Of a stretch of DNA of 64,000 nt, positions 24,265 to 33,916 are shown in pieces. The notes below the pieces were generated by a model. That model saw only the letters and a program-made list of their open reading frames with translations, had not been told where the DNA came from and made no database searches. How positions within the stretch are numbered: position 1 is the stretch's first letter; the number at the start of each line of letters is the position of its first letter. Made by a program: the position numbers and the translations under genes. The DNA is from Halopseudomonas pelagia (lineage in GTDB: Bacteria > Pseudomonadota > Gammaproteobacteria > Pseudomonadales > Pseudomonadaceae), in assembly GCF_009497895.1 (NCBI RefSeq), contig NZ_CP033116.1, forward strand, positions 4,030,001 to 4,094,000. The letters are read 5' to 3'.

Positions 24265-26043
24265 ATGGCAGAGCAATGTGGATGGACAATCAGCGAATGG
24301 CAGCAGGCCTATCAGAACGGTCTGGAGCCGCAGGCAGCGTTAACCCAGTTGCTTGCCGAATTTAGCGCTGACGATCCAGCCTTTATACATATTGTTGCTG
24401 CCGCCGAACTGAGTACCCAGCTGGCCCACCTGGCTACACTGCCTGATGCACAGCAACTGCCGCTTTACGGCATACCTTGTGTAGTAAAGGACAACATTGA
24501 CGTGGCCGGCCTGCCTACTACCGCCGCCTGCCCTGCCTACGGTTATATTGCCGACCAGGACGCCCATTGCGTCGCCTTGCTGCGGGCAGCAGGCGCCATT
24601 GTGCTGGCCAAGGCCAATCTGGACCAATTCGCTACCGGCCTGGTGGGCACGCGCTCGCCCTACGGCGCGGTGCCCAACAGCTTTGACCCCGAGTACATTT
24701 CAGGGGGGTCCAGCTCCGGCTCGTCCGTCAGTGTCGCGCGCGGGCTGGTGCCTTTCAGCCTGGGTACCGATACCGCCGGCTCCGGCCGCGTGCCTGCGGG
24801 CTTCAATAACCTGGTCGGCCTCAAACCCACGCGTGGACGTTTCAGCACCCGCGGTGTGGTGCCGGCCTGCCGCAGCCTGGACTGCGTATCCATTTTCGCG
24901 CTGAACATCGACGACGCCGAAACCGTGGCCAATGTGATGGAAAGCTTTGATGCCGCCGACGGCTACTCGCGGGTAGCGCCGCCATCCGCCAGGCTGATTG
25001 GCACCCAACCGCGCCTGGGCATTCCCGCCAGCCTGCCCTGGTTTGGCGATAGCCAGGCTGAAGCAGCCTGGCAGGCCAGCCTGACGCAGATGCGCGAAAT
25101 GGGTGCGCAATTGATCGAGCTGGACTTCACCCCCATGCAGCAACTGGCTGAACTGCTGTATGGCGGCCCCTGGGTAGCTGAACGCTACGCCGCGATTGCC
25201 GAATTCATGGACGCCAATGGCGACCAGATGAATCCGGTGGTACGCGGCATTCTCGCCAACGCGGAGAAATTCAGCGCCACTGACACTTACCGTGCGGAAT
25301 ACCGCCGCGCCGATCTGGCCCGCGAGATACAGACGCTGGTGCAATCGGTGGATGCGCTGCTGGTGCCTACGGCGCCGCGCATGCCTACCACTGCCCAGGT
25401 CGAACAGGACCCGGTTACGGTAAACAGCCAACTGGGCACCTGGACCAATTTCGTCAACCTCGCGGACTGCTCGGCGCTGGCGCTGCCCGCCGGCTTTCGC
25501 CAGGACGGCCTGCCCTTTGGCATTACCCTGATTGGCAGCGCCTGGCAGGATCGCGCCCTGGCCGACTTCGGTCGCCGCTGGCAGGCTTTTGCGCCGTGGA
25601 AAGCCGGGGCGACAGATCGAAATCTGCCTGCACCGAGCGTTGTGAACGCGCCAGCAGGTCATGTGCGTCTGGCCGTGGTCGGCGCGCACCTTAGCGGCAT
25701 GCCACTGAACACGCAACTCACCGAACGCCATGCGCGCTTCGTTGAAAGCACTTTAAGCGCCGACAACTACCGCCTTTATGCCCTGCCCAACACCACACCA
25801 CCCAAACCTGGGCTGATCCGTTCGGCCGAGGGCGCGGCGATCGCAGTGGAACTCTGGGATGTACCGGTTGAACTGTTTGGCAGTTTCGTCGCACTGGTGC
25901 CCGCTCCGCTGGGCATCGGCACGCTGACTTTGCAGGACGGCCGCGAGGTCAAGGGCTTTATTTGTGAAGGCGCTGCAGTGGAAGGCGCTACCGATATCAC
26001 TCACCTGGGCGGCTGGCGCGCCTATATCGCCTCACGGAACTGA
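24265..26043 (+). CDS. atzF: Allophanate hydrolase
   Basis: 592 residues from ATG 24265, which follows GGGAGG. Amidase-signature catalytic residues are visible: Lys75 in VVKDNIDV, the Ser-cis-Ser in ISGGSSSGSS near 149-151, and the nucleophile Ser173 in GTDTAGSGR. The C-terminal ~130 residues form the separate small domain found in AtzF/DUR1,2. It cleaves allophanate to two NH3 and two CO2. The ATGA overlap with the GntR gene shows an operon. No urea carboxylase lies next to it, so its allophanate source (urea carboxylase elsewhere, or s-triazine/biuret) is unknown. Confidence 0.93.
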   Translation: MAEQCGWTISEWQQAYQNGLEPQAALTQLLAEFSADDPAFIHIVAAAELSTQLAHLATLPDAQQLPLYGIPCVVKDNIDVAGLPTTAACPAYGYIADQDAHCVALLRAAGAIVLAKANLDQFATGLVGTRSPYGAVPNSFDPEYISGGSSSGSSVSVARGLVPFSLGTDTAGSGRVPAGFNNLVGLKPTRGRFSTRGVVPACRSLDCVSIFALNIDDAETVANVMESFDAADGYSRVAPPSARLIGTQPRLGIPASLPWFGDSQAEAAWQASLTQMREMGAQLIELDFTPMQQLAELLYGGPWVAERYAAIAEFMDANGDQMNPVVRGILANAEKFSATDTYRAEYRRADLAREIQTLVQSVDALLVPTAPRMPTTAQVEQDPVTVNSQLGTWTNFVNLADCSALALPAGFRQDGLPFGITLIGSAWQDRALADFGRRWQAFAPWKAGATDRNLPAPSVVNAPAGHVRLAVVGAHLSGMPLNTQLTERHARFVESTLSADNYRLYALPNTTPPKPGLIRSAEGAAIAVELWDVPVELFGSFVALVPAPLGIGTLTLQDGREVKGFICEGAAVEGATDITHLGGWRAYIASRN

Positions 26044-26789
26044 TGAACGCGGCCATGGACGGTACCCACCCCCTATTCAAGTCGAAGCAGACCGGCGAGC
26101 GCCGGCAGAACCTGCCCGAGCGGATCTATCGCCAGCTCAAGCAGCGCCTGTTCGATTTCGAGCTGCTCCCGGGTGATCGCTTTACCGAAAGCGAAGTGGC
26201 CGAGCTGGTCAATGCCAGCCGCACACCCGTGCGCGAAGCGTTGAACCGTTTACAGCGCGAGGGCTTTGTCGAGGTGTCGTTCCGCAGCGGCTGGCAGGTC
26301 AAACCCTTCGACTTTCAACAATACGAGCAGCTCTACGATGTACGCATCGCACTCGAGCTCGAAGCGATCAAATGCTTGTGCGCCATGCATCCGGCCGCTG
26401 ATCTGGAACCCCTCAAGCGCATCTGGCTGATCACCCCGCAAGCGCGCCTGAGTCACGGCGCCAGCGTCTGCGCCCTGGACGAACGCTTTCACGAGCAACT
26501 GGTCGAGGCCACCGGCAACCAGGAACTGGCGCGCATTCATCACGACATTACCGAGCGATTGCGCCTGGTACGGCGCATCGATTTCACGCAACGCGCGCGT
26601 ATCACCGCCACCTATGAGCAACACGGCGAGATTCTGCGCAGCATCATCGAGCGGCAGGCCGACCGAGCCCAGCAGCTGATGAAAGCGCATATAGAGGAAA
26701 GCAAGGCCGAGGTCCGCAAGATCACGCTGCACATGATCTTTCAGGCCCGGGAACACCTGAACACCGGCCAGCCCCTGAGCAGTGGGTAG
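26043..26789 (+). CDS. GntR-family (FadR/VanR-type FCD) transcriptional regulator
   Basis: 248 residues. Winged helix motif: FELLPGDRFTESEVAELVNA then SRTPVREALNRLQREGFVEV. The C-terminal FCD all-helical ligand domain has metal-site histidines in DERFHEQL and YEQHGEI. Its start overlaps the atzF stop, so it is translationally coupled and probably regulates this nitrogen operon. The ligand is unknown. Confidence 0.9.
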   Translation: MNAAMDGTHPLFKSKQTGERRQNLPERIYRQLKQRLFDFELLPGDRFTESEVAELVNASRTPVREALNRLQREGFVEVSFRSGWQVKPFDFQQYEQLYDVRIALELEAIKCLCAMHPAADLEPLKRIWLITPQARLSHGASVCALDERFHEQLVEATGNQELARIHHDITERLRLVRRIDFTQRARITATYEQHGEILRSIIERQADRAQQLMKAHIEESKAEVRKITLHMIFQAREHLNTGQPLSSG

Positions 26790-26901
26790 CCGAAAAAGAA
26801 GGGCTGACGGCATGCCGATCACCCCGACATAACGAGGATGCACCCGCAGTTGTAGAGCTTGATCACACAGTGGACATGAACATAAAAACGGAGATCGACC
26901 G

Positions 26902-28200
26902 ATGAAACTGAAGAAACTGGTAAAACGCGCTGGCGCCCTGGGCGTAGCCTGCAGCTTGGCGCTCAGCGCCCTGGCAGTGCAGGCCGAGGAAACCATCAAG
27001 GTAGGCGTATTGCATTCACTGACCGGGACCATGGCCATTTCGGAAACCACTCTGAGAGACACCATGCTGATGCTGATCGAAGAGCAGAACAAGAAGGGCG
27101 GCCTGCTCGGCAAGCAACTGGAAGCCGTGGACGTGGACCCCGCCTCTGACTGGCCATTATTTGCTGAACGCACTCGCGAATTGCTGGAGCAGCATGAAGT
27201 CGACGCCATCTTCGGCTGTTGGACCTCGGTATCGCGCAAATCCGTATTGCCGGTCATCGAAGAGCTGAACGGCATTCTGTTCTACCCGGTGCAGTACGAA
27301 GGTGAAGAGTCTTCGCGGAACGTGTTCTACACCGGCGCCGCACCGAACCAGCAGGCCATTCCGGCAGTGGATTACCTGAAGGATGAACTGGGCATCGAGC
27401 GCTGGGTACTGGCTGGTACCGACTATGTTTACCCGCGCACCACCAACCGCATTCTGGAATCCTATCTGAAGGCAAACGGCGTGGCCGAAGAAGACATCCT
27501 GATCAACTACACACCGTTCGGCCACTCCGATTGGCAGAACATCGTCTCCGAGATCAAGCGCTTCGGCAGCACCGGCAAAAAGACCGCAGTGGTATCCACC
27601 ATTAATGGTGACGCCAACGTGCCCTTCTATCGCGAACTGGGCAACCAGGACGTATCCGCTGAAGACATCCCGGTCATCGCCTTCTCTGTAGGTGAAGAAG
27701 AGCTGTCCGGTATCGACACCGCTCCGCTGGTCGGCCACATGGCCGCCTGGAACTACTTCATGAGTGAAGAAACTCCAGAGAACGAAGCCTTTATCAAGAC
27801 CTGGCACGAGTTCACCAAGGATAGCGACCGCGTCACCAACGACCCGATGGAAGCGCATTACATTGGCTTCAACATGTGGGTAAAAGCAGTCGAGAAAGCC
27901 GGCACTACCGACGTAGACAAGGTGATCGATGCCATGGTCGGGGTTGAAGTGCCTAACCTGACCGGTGGCATGAGCACCATGCTGCCGAACCATCACATCA
28001 CCAAACCGGTACTGATTGGCGAGATCCAGGACGATGGCCAGTTCCTGACCGTATCCAGCACCGATGATCTGGTACCAGGTGACGCCTGGTCCGATTTCCT
28101 GGAAGGCAGCAAGGACCTGGAATCCGACTGGACCGCACCCATCAATTGCGGCAACTACAACACCAAAACCAAAACCTGTCAGGGCGTTACCGCCGAATAA
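26902..28200 (+). CDS. urtA: Urea ABC transporter, periplasmic binding protein
   Basis: 432 residues with a signal peptide (MKLKKLVKRAGALGVACSLA, cleavage after VQAEE region). The body matches UrtA: VGVLHSLTGTMAISETTLRD, FGCWTSVSRKSVLPV, and YPVQYEGEESSRNVFYTGAA, which line the urea pocket. It delivers urea or short amides to the UrtBC channel. GGAGAT ribosome site upstream. First gene of urtABCDE. Confidence 0.95.
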   Translation: MKLKKLVKRAGALGVACSLALSALAVQAEETIKVGVLHSLTGTMAISETTLRDTMLMLIEEQNKKGGLLGKQLEAVDVDPASDWPLFAERTRELLEQHEVDAIFGCWTSVSRKSVLPVIEELNGILFYPVQYEGEESSRNVFYTGAAPNQQAIPAVDYLKDELGIERWVLAGTDYVYPRTTNRILESYLKANGVAEEDILINYTPFGHSDWQNIVSEIKRFGSTGKKTAVVSTINGDANVPFYRELGNQDVSAEDIPVIAFSVGEEELSGIDTAPLVGHMAAWNYFMSEETPENEAFIKTWHEFTKDSDRVTNDPMEAHYIGFNMWVKAVEKAGTTDVDKVIDAMVGVEVPNLTGGMSTMLPNHHITKPVLIGEIQDDGQFLTVSSTDDLVPGDAWSDFLEGSKDLESDWTAPINCGNYNTKTKTCQGVTAE

Positions 28201-28229
28201 ACCATTTGGCTAGCACCCACGCTGAAAGC

Positions 28230-28267
28230 CCGTCATTCCCATGCATTGCGTACCAAGGGAATGACGG
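28230..28267 (+). terminator. Attenuating/stabilising hairpin between urtA and urtB
   Basis: CCGTCATTCCC pairs perfectly with GGGAATGACGG (11 bp) around a 16-nt loop, without a T-run. Such stems after a binding-protein gene protect its mRNA or limit read-through so that more UrtA than permease is made. Confidence 0.6.
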
Positions 28268-28327
28268 CGTTAGCCCCCGGCCCCACCCGCCGAATACGGG
28301 CATGCCCAAGTTAACAGGACAAGTGTT

Positions 28328-29980
28328 ATGACCACTTACTGCCGAGCACCATTCAGGCCTGCGCTCACCTCCGTCGGCCTTTGGCTCATGTTGATGATCG
28401 GAGCACTATTGCCGCTGCACGCCAGCGCCCAGGCAACCGCAGATAGCGAGCCACCCGAGGTTGCCAGCTTCGAGCAACAGGTACAGCAATTGGTCCAGGG
28501 CAACCTGCGCCAGCGTGCCGAAACCGTCAGCCAACTGTTTCAGCAAGATGACGAGCGACTCATCGATATTCTCAACGCTCTGGTTGAAGGCGATCTGCTC
28601 GCCGACCGGAACGATCCACCGACCGTGGCCGTCCGCCAGGGCAAAAGCATTACCAACGCGCTGACCGGCGCGACATTGGAAAGCGACGAAGGCCTGCGCC
28701 GCGTGCCAGTCAACAACAGCCTGCGCACCCAACTGCGTGGCCAGTTGGCCGAACTGAATCTGACCCACGAAAGCGCCGACGTGCGCTATGACGCCGTACG
28801 CCGGTTTATCCGCGACGGCATTGATGCCGAAGGCATGGCTATGCTGATCGATCGCCAGGCAGAAGAAGAGTCTGGGCGTGTGCTGGACGCCATTGATACC
28901 GCGCTGGCGTTGTTCCAGATTCAGGGCGTTGACCGCGACATGCGCCTGCAAGCGATCAACTCACTGAGCGGATCGCTGGAGCAGGAGGCGCGCATTGCGC
29001 TGAACGACGTGGCAGATAACGACGCCGATCCGCAGTTGCGCGTCGCCGCTCAAGAGGCCATTGCCTCGATTCAAGGTCGGATCAAATTCTACCGTTTCAC
29101 CGAAAACCTGTTCTTCGGTCTGAGCCTCGGCTCTGTGCTGCTGCTGGCAGCCATCGGTCTGGCCATCACCTTTGGTGTAATGGGCGTGATCAACATGGCC
29201 CACGGCGAACTGATCATGCTCGGTGCCTACACCACCTGGGGCGTGCAAGCGCTGTTCCCAGGCCTGATTGAATGGAGCCTGCTGATCGCCATCCCCGCGG
29301 CCTTTTTGGTTACCGGGCTGATTGGCATTCTGATCGAACGCGGGGTGATCCGCTTTCTTTACGGCCGTCCCCTGGAAACCCTGCTGGCGACCTTCGGCTT
29401 GAGTCTGGTACTGCAGCAAGCCGTACGCAGCCTGTTCGGCCCGTTGAACCGCTCGGTCAGTTCACCGGACTGGATCAGCGGTACGCTGGTGATCAACCCG
29501 GTGCTGTCGCTGACCTACAACCGGCTGTACATCCTGCTCTTTGGCCTGATGGTGTTCTTTGCCCTGCTGCTGGTGATCAAACGCACCTCGCTGGGCCTCA
29601 AGGTCCGCGCCGTGTCGCAGAACCGCGCCATGGCCCGCGCCGTGGGTGTGCGCTCAAGCTGGGTAGATGCCCTGACCTTCGGTTTGGGTTCCGGCATTGC
29701 CGGGATCGCGGGCGTGGCGCTTTCGCAGATCACCAATGTCGGCCCGAACCTGGGCCAGGCCTACATCATCGATTCCTTCATGGTCGTGGTGTTTGGCGGC
29801 GTGGGTAATCTCTGGGGCACACTGGTCAGCGCGATGAGTCTGGGGCTGATCAACAACTTCCTCGAGCCCTACGCCGGCGCGATGCTGGCCAAGGTAATGG
29901 TGCTGATCATGCTGATCCTGTTCATTCAGAAGAAGCCCAAGGGTCTCTTCCCACAAAAAGGACGGGCGGCGGCGGACTGA
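28328..29980 (+). CDS. urtB: Urea ABC transporter permease UrtB
   Basis: 550 residues, long for a branched-chain-type permease because an N-terminal ~240-residue exported helical domain (signal peptide to ...LLPLHASAQA, then HEAT-like repeats) precedes the membrane domain, a known UrtB layout. The permease part starts FGLSLGSVLLLAAIGLAITF and contains GVMGVINMAHGELIMLGAYT. Forms the channel with UrtC. Confidence 0.94.
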   Translation: MTTYCRAPFRPALTSVGLWLMLMIGALLPLHASAQATADSEPPEVASFEQQVQQLVQGNLRQRAETVSQLFQQDDERLIDILNALVEGDLLADRNDPPTVAVRQGKSITNALTGATLESDEGLRRVPVNNSLRTQLRGQLAELNLTHESADVRYDAVRRFIRDGIDAEGMAMLIDRQAEEESGRVLDAIDTALALFQIQGVDRDMRLQAINSLSGSLEQEARIALNDVADNDADPQLRVAAQEAIASIQGRIKFYRFTENLFFGLSLGSVLLLAAIGLAITFGVMGVINMAHGELIMLGAYTTWGVQALFPGLIEWSLLIAIPAAFLVTGLIGILIERGVIRFLYGRPLETLLATFGLSLVLQQAVRSLFGPLNRSVSSPDWISGTLVINPVLSLTYNRLYILLFGLMVFFALLLVIKRTSLGLKVRAVSQNRAMARAVGVRSSWVDALTFGLGSGIAGIAGVALSQITNVGPNLGQAYIIDSFMVVVFGGVGNLWGTLVSAMSLGLINNFLEPYAGAMLAKVMVLIMLILFIQKKPKGLFPQKGRAAAD

Positions 29981-30031
29981 GTACTGACTCATCCGCCTGC
30001 CAATCAAGCCAATGACTATCGAGAGGGAAGT

Positions 30032-31129
30032 ATGCTGACCCAACGTTTATTACTCAGCGACCGCGGCGGTATGGTGGTGCTCGGCCTGGTCGTGTTGACC
30101 GCGATCATCGTGCCGTTCTGCAACCTGGCGCTGCCAACCGATTCACCGTTTTACGTATCCAACTTTACCGTGGGCCTGCTCGGCAAGTTTCTGTGCTTTG
30201 CCCTGCTGGCGCTGTCCGTCGATCTGATCTGGGGCTACTGCGGGATTCTCTCGCTGGGCCACGGCGCTTTCTTCAGCCTTGGCGGCTACGGCATGGGCAT
30301 GTACCTGATGCGCCAGATCGGTGACCGCGGCGTGTATGGCCACCCGGAGCTGATGGACTTCATGGTCGTGCTCAACTGGGAGTCCTTGCCCTGGTACTGG
30401 CAGGGCTTCGACATGTTCTGGTTCGCGGCGCTGATGATCCTGCTGGTGCCGGGCCTGCTGGCCCTGGTGTTTGGCTGGCTGGCATTCCGCTCGCGGGTCA
30501 CCGGGGTGTATTTCGCGATCATTACCCAGGCACTGACCTACGCGCTGATGCTGGCGTTCTTCCGTAACGAGATGGGCTTTGGCGGCAACAATGGCCTGAA
30601 TGACTTCAAGGACATTCTCGGCTTCGATCTGGCGGCGAAGACCACCCGCGTCGGCCTGTTTATCGCCTCGGCGATTGCGCTGGTGCTGGGCTACCTGGCC
30701 TGCCGCTACATCGTCACCTCGCGCATGGGCCGGGTGATCATCGCGATACGCGATGCTGAAAGCCGCACGCGTTTCTCTGGTTACAAGGTCGAGTCCTACA
30801 AGCTCTGGCTGTTCGTGTTTTCGGCGATGCTCGCCGGTGTCGCGGGCGCGCTTTACGTACCCCAGGTGGGCATCATCAACCCGGGCGAGTTCTCGCCATT
30901 GAACTCCATCGAGATGGTTGTCTGGGTCGCCACCGGCGGGCGCGGCACGCTGTTTGGCGCGATTATCGGCGCTTTCGCGGTCAACTACGCCAAGACCTTC
31001 TTCACCACCTTTTCCCCGGAAACCTGGCTGTTCATCCTCGGCAGCCTGTTTGTGCTGGTTACGTTGCTGCTGCCCAAGGGCCTGGTCGGCCTACTCGACC
31101 GCGTACGCCGCAAGGGAGACAAATCATGA
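30032..31129 (+). CDS. urtC: Urea ABC transporter permease UrtC
   Basis: 365 residues, about ten membrane helices, LivM-like. Signature regions are WGYCGILSLGHGAFFSLGGY and FGGNNGLNDFKDILGFD. The ribosome site GAGGGAAG precedes the ATG. It overlaps urtD by 4 bp (ATGA). Confidence 0.94.
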   Translation: MLTQRLLLSDRGGMVVLGLVVLTAIIVPFCNLALPTDSPFYVSNFTVGLLGKFLCFALLALSVDLIWGYCGILSLGHGAFFSLGGYGMGMYLMRQIGDRGVYGHPELMDFMVVLNWESLPWYWQGFDMFWFAALMILLVPGLLALVFGWLAFRSRVTGVYFAIITQALTYALMLAFFRNEMGFGGNNGLNDFKDILGFDLAAKTTRVGLFIASAIALVLGYLACRYIVTSRMGRVIIAIRDAESRTRFSGYKVESYKLWLFVFSAMLAGVAGALYVPQVGIINPGEFSPLNSIEMVVWVATGGRGTLFGAIIGAFAVNYAKTFFTTFSPETWLFILGSLFVLVTLLLPKGLVGLLDRVRRKGDKS

Positions 31130-31962
31130 AAAGCATAGAGCAACTGCGGGAAACCTGGCGCCGCGATCAGGTCTTCGATTTCGTGCAGCCAACCCCGGCC
31201 TTCGACAAGGCCATCGATACCAGTCATGGCCCGATTCTCTATGTTGAAGATGTCAGCGTCAGCTTTGACGGCTTCAAGGCGCTGAACAATCTCAACCTGT
31301 ACATCGACGATGGCGAACTGCGCTGCATCATCGGCCCCAATGGCGCCGGCAAGACCACCATGATGGATGTGATTACCGGCAAGACCAAACCCGACACCGG
31401 CAGCATCTGGTTCGGCCAACGCATCGATCTGCTCAAGCGCGCCGAGCATGAAATCGCCCGCGGCGGCATCGGCCGCAAATTCCAGAAGCCGACCATTTTC
31501 GAAGCCCTGAGCGTGTTCGAGAATCTGGAGCTGGCTACCGCCTCGAACAAGAAGGTCTGGTACACCCTGAACCACGACTTGAGCGGCGAGCAGCGCGACC
31601 GCATCGACGAAGTACTGCAGCAGATCGGTCTGACCGAGCACTACCAGCAGGAAGCCGGTGCGCTGTCCCATGGGCAGAAGCAATGGCTGGAGATCGGCAT
31701 GTTGCTGGTACAGAACCCGCGTGTCCTGCTGGTGGATGAGCCGGTCGCCGGGATGACTGGCGAAGAGGTCGAACACACTGCGCAACTGCTGACCTCGCTG
31801 GCCGGCCGGCATTCAGTGATCGTGGTCGAACACGATATGGCCTTCGTCCGTTCCATTGCCCGCAAGGTGACGGTGCTGCATCAGGGATCTGTGCTCGCCG
31901 AAGGCAGCATGGACCAGGTGCAGAACGACCCGCGGGTGATCGAAGTCTATCTGGGAGAATGA
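31126..31962 (+). CDS. urtD: Urea ABC transporter ATPase UrtD
   Basis: 278 residues. Walker A GPNGAGKTTMM, signature LSHGQKQWLEIGM and Walker B VLLVDEPVAGM are intact. LivG-type ATPase. The ~35-residue N-terminal extension (MKSIEQLRETWRRDQVFDFV) precedes the usual start of the domain and is common in UrtD. Overlaps urtC and urtE by 4 bp each. Confidence 0.94.
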   Translation: MKSIEQLRETWRRDQVFDFVQPTPAFDKAIDTSHGPILYVEDVSVSFDGFKALNNLNLYIDDGELRCIIGPNGAGKTTMMDVITGKTKPDTGSIWFGQRIDLLKRAEHEIARGGIGRKFQKPTIFEALSVFENLELATASNKKVWYTLNHDLSGEQRDRIDEVLQQIGLTEHYQQEAGALSHGQKQWLEIGMLLVQNPRVLLVDEPVAGMTGEEVEHTAQLLTSLAGRHSVIVVEHDMAFVRSIARKVTVLHQGSVLAEGSMDQVQNDPRVIEVYLGE

Positions 31963-32660
31963 CGGTGCTGCGTATCCAATCGGTAAATCAGTTTTACAAT
32001 CAGAGCCACATCCTCTGGGACCTGGATCTGCATCTCAAGGAAGGCACTTGCGGCTGCCTGCTGGGCCGCAATGGTGTGGGCAAGACCACCTTGCTCAAGT
32101 GCATTACCGGGCTGCTGCCGATCCGCGATGGGCAGATACTGCTCAATGGCACGGACATCACCCGGATGTCCACCGAGAACCGTGCCCGCAATGGCGTCGG
32201 TTACGTGCCCCAGGGTCGAGAGATCTTTCCGCTTTTGACCGTGGAGGAAAATCTGAAGATTTCCCTCGGCGCACGGGCGGATCGAGCGCGGCAGATTCCC
32301 GAGCAGATCTACCAGCTGTTTCCGGTACTCAAGGAAATGAAGCACCGCCGCGGTGGCGACCTCTCCGGCGGCCAGCAGCAACAGCTGGCCATCGGCCGAG
32401 CACTGGTGCTGGACCCCAAACTGCTGATTCTGGACGAACCCACCGAGGGCATTCAGCCAAACATCGTCCGCGATATCGGCGACGTGATCCGCAAGCTGAA
32501 CAATGACATGGGCCTTACTGTGTTGCTGGTCGAGCAGAAACTGCCGTTCGCCCGCCGCGTTGCCGATGATTTCTTCATCATGGAGCGCGGCCGCGTGGTG
32601 GCGGACGGGCCGATTGGCGAGTTGAGCGACGACCTGGTCCAGCAGTACCTGACGGTGTAA
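31959..32660 (+). CDS. urtE: Urea ABC transporter ATPase UrtE
   Basis: 233 residues. Walker A GRNGVGKTTLLK, signature LSGGQQQQLAIGRAL, Walker B LLILDEPTEGI. LivF-type partner of UrtD. Last gene of the operon, followed by two hairpins. Confidence 0.94.
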   Translation: MTVLRIQSVNQFYNQSHILWDLDLHLKEGTCGCLLGRNGVGKTTLLKCITGLLPIRDGQILLNGTDITRMSTENRARNGVGYVPQGREIFPLLTVEENLKISLGARADRARQIPEQIYQLFPVLKEMKHRRGGDLSGGQQQQLAIGRALVLDPKLLILDEPTEGIQPNIVRDIGDVIRKLNNDMGLTVLLVEQKLPFARRVADDFFIMERGRVVADGPIGELSDDLVQQYLTV

Positions 32661-32666
32661 CCATTC

Positions 32667-32723
32667 GATGGGTGGCTATCCACCCATCACCTTTGCAATC
32701 ACGGGTGGCAAACCACCCGTTTT
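32667..32723 (+). terminator. Tandem terminator hairpins after urtE
   Basis: First stem GATGGGTGG/CCACCCATC (32667-32688). Second stem ACGGGTGG/CCACCCGT with a 4-nt loop (32701-32720) followed by TTTT, an intrinsic terminator that separates the urea operon from the TRAP operon. Confidence 0.85.
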
Positions 32724-32772
32724 GTATCTCATAAATCTATATAACCCCTCTAGAACAGGGCGCTAAGCGCCT

Positions 32773-32788
32773 TGGCCCGTCGATTGCA
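32773..32788 (+). promoter_or_regulatory. Sigma-54 promoter of TAXI-TRAP operon
   Basis: TGGCCCG-N4-TTGCA, with the invariant GG and GC at -24/-12 spacing. It lies 73 bp before the TAXI binding-protein gene. The operon is followed by a DctB/DctD-like sensor and sigma-54 activator, which would act here. Confidence 0.8.
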
Positions 32789-32861
32789 ACAACTCCAGAA
32801 CGCGTTGGACCTGAGTACCACGCCAACAGACCAATAAAGACAAAAACTCTGGAGTCATAAC

Positions 32862-33848
32862 ATGCACAAGCTTCGCACCCTGGCCTTGGCCACCGTTTCA
32901 GCCACCGTCCTTCTGTCCAGCAGCCTAACCGTCGCGCAAGATCGTGCTGGCTGGCCGTCCAATTTCACCATCGGCACCGCCAGCCAGGGCGGCACTTATT
33001 TCGCCTACGGCTCTGGCTGGTCCAATTTTATCGCCGAGCAGACCGGGGTTTCCGGTGGTGCCGAGGTGACCGGCGGGCCAGTGCAGAACATGGCTCTGGT
33101 GCATACCGGCGATCTGGCCTTCGGCATGGTAACCATGGGGCCGGCGCAAGATGCCGTAGAGGGCAAAAGCCCGCTGGCACCGGGCATGGCAATGGACAAT
33201 GTCTGCGCCATGTTCCCTCTGTACGAAACACCCTTCTCCTTGGCCGCGCTGTCCAGCTCAGGCATCAGCAGCATCTCCGATATCAAGCCCGATGCGCGTA
33301 TCGGCTTCGGCCCCGCCGGCTCCAGTTCGGATGAATATTTTCCGAAAATGCTGGAAACATTGGGCGTGAAATTCGTTCGCCGTAACGGCAGCTGGGACGA
33401 TCTGGGCAGCCAGTTGCAGGATGGCCTGCTGGATGCGGTAGGCTTTGCCGCTGGCGTGCCGATCCCGACGGTCAGCCAGCTTGAAGTGCAGACCAAGGTC
33501 AATATCATCGGCTTCAACGAAGAGGAAATGGCGACCATTCTCGCCGCCTACCCGGTGTCCGAATTCATCATCCCTGCCGATACCTACAGCTCCCTGAGCG
33601 AAGACTCCCACGCCGTATCGATGTGGAACTTCACCGTGGCCAATTGCGACCTGCCGGAAAGCTTTGTGTATGAAGTGACCAAGCTGACCATGGAAAACAA
33701 CGAGCGCATGCAGTCCATTCACCAGGCGGCTGTAACCAGCACGCCCGAGCACCTGGACAAGAATACCGTGTTGCCCTGGCACCCCGGTGCAGCGCGCTAT
33801 TTCACCGAGCAAGGCCATAACCTCGACTCGGCTCCGATCAAGGACTGA
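32862..33848 (+). CDS. TAXI-family TRAP transporter solute-binding protein
   Basis: 328 residues with a signal peptide (MHKLRTLALATVSATVLLSS, cleaved near VAQ). TAXI-family marks are TIGTASQGGTYFAYGSGWSN near the mature N-terminus, the TGGPVQNMALVHTGDLAFGM block, and IGFGPAGSSSDEYFPKMLE. TAXI-TRAP systems import small organic acids or other solutes using an ion gradient; glutamate/glutamine and alpha-ketoglutarate have been proposed for family members. Ligand not deducible. Preceded by a sigma-54 promoter. Confidence 0.92.
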   Translation: MHKLRTLALATVSATVLLSSSLTVAQDRAGWPSNFTIGTASQGGTYFAYGSGWSNFIAEQTGVSGGAEVTGGPVQNMALVHTGDLAFGMVTMGPAQDAVEGKSPLAPGMAMDNVCAMFPLYETPFSLAALSSSGISSISDIKPDARIGFGPAGSSSDEYFPKMLETLGVKFVRRNGSWDDLGSQLQDGLLDAVGFAAGVPIPTVSQLEVQTKVNIIGFNEEEMATILAAYPVSEFIIPADTYSSLSEDSHAVSMWNFTVANCDLPESFVYEVTKLTMENNERMQSIHQAAVTSTPEHLDKNTVLPWHPGAARYFTEQGHNLDSAPIKD

Positions 33849-33869
33849 TTCGTCAGCTAACGTGATCAG

Positions 33870-33889
33870 CGGGCTGCTCTGGCAGCCCG
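33870..33889 (+). terminator. Hairpin between TRAP binding protein and permease
   Basis: CGGGCTGC/GCAGCCCG with a 4-nt loop, no long T-run. Probably limits read-through so that the binding protein is made in excess. Confidence 0.55.
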
Positions 33890-33916
33890 TTCACCTCTCC
33901 GGTCTACAGGTGCACC

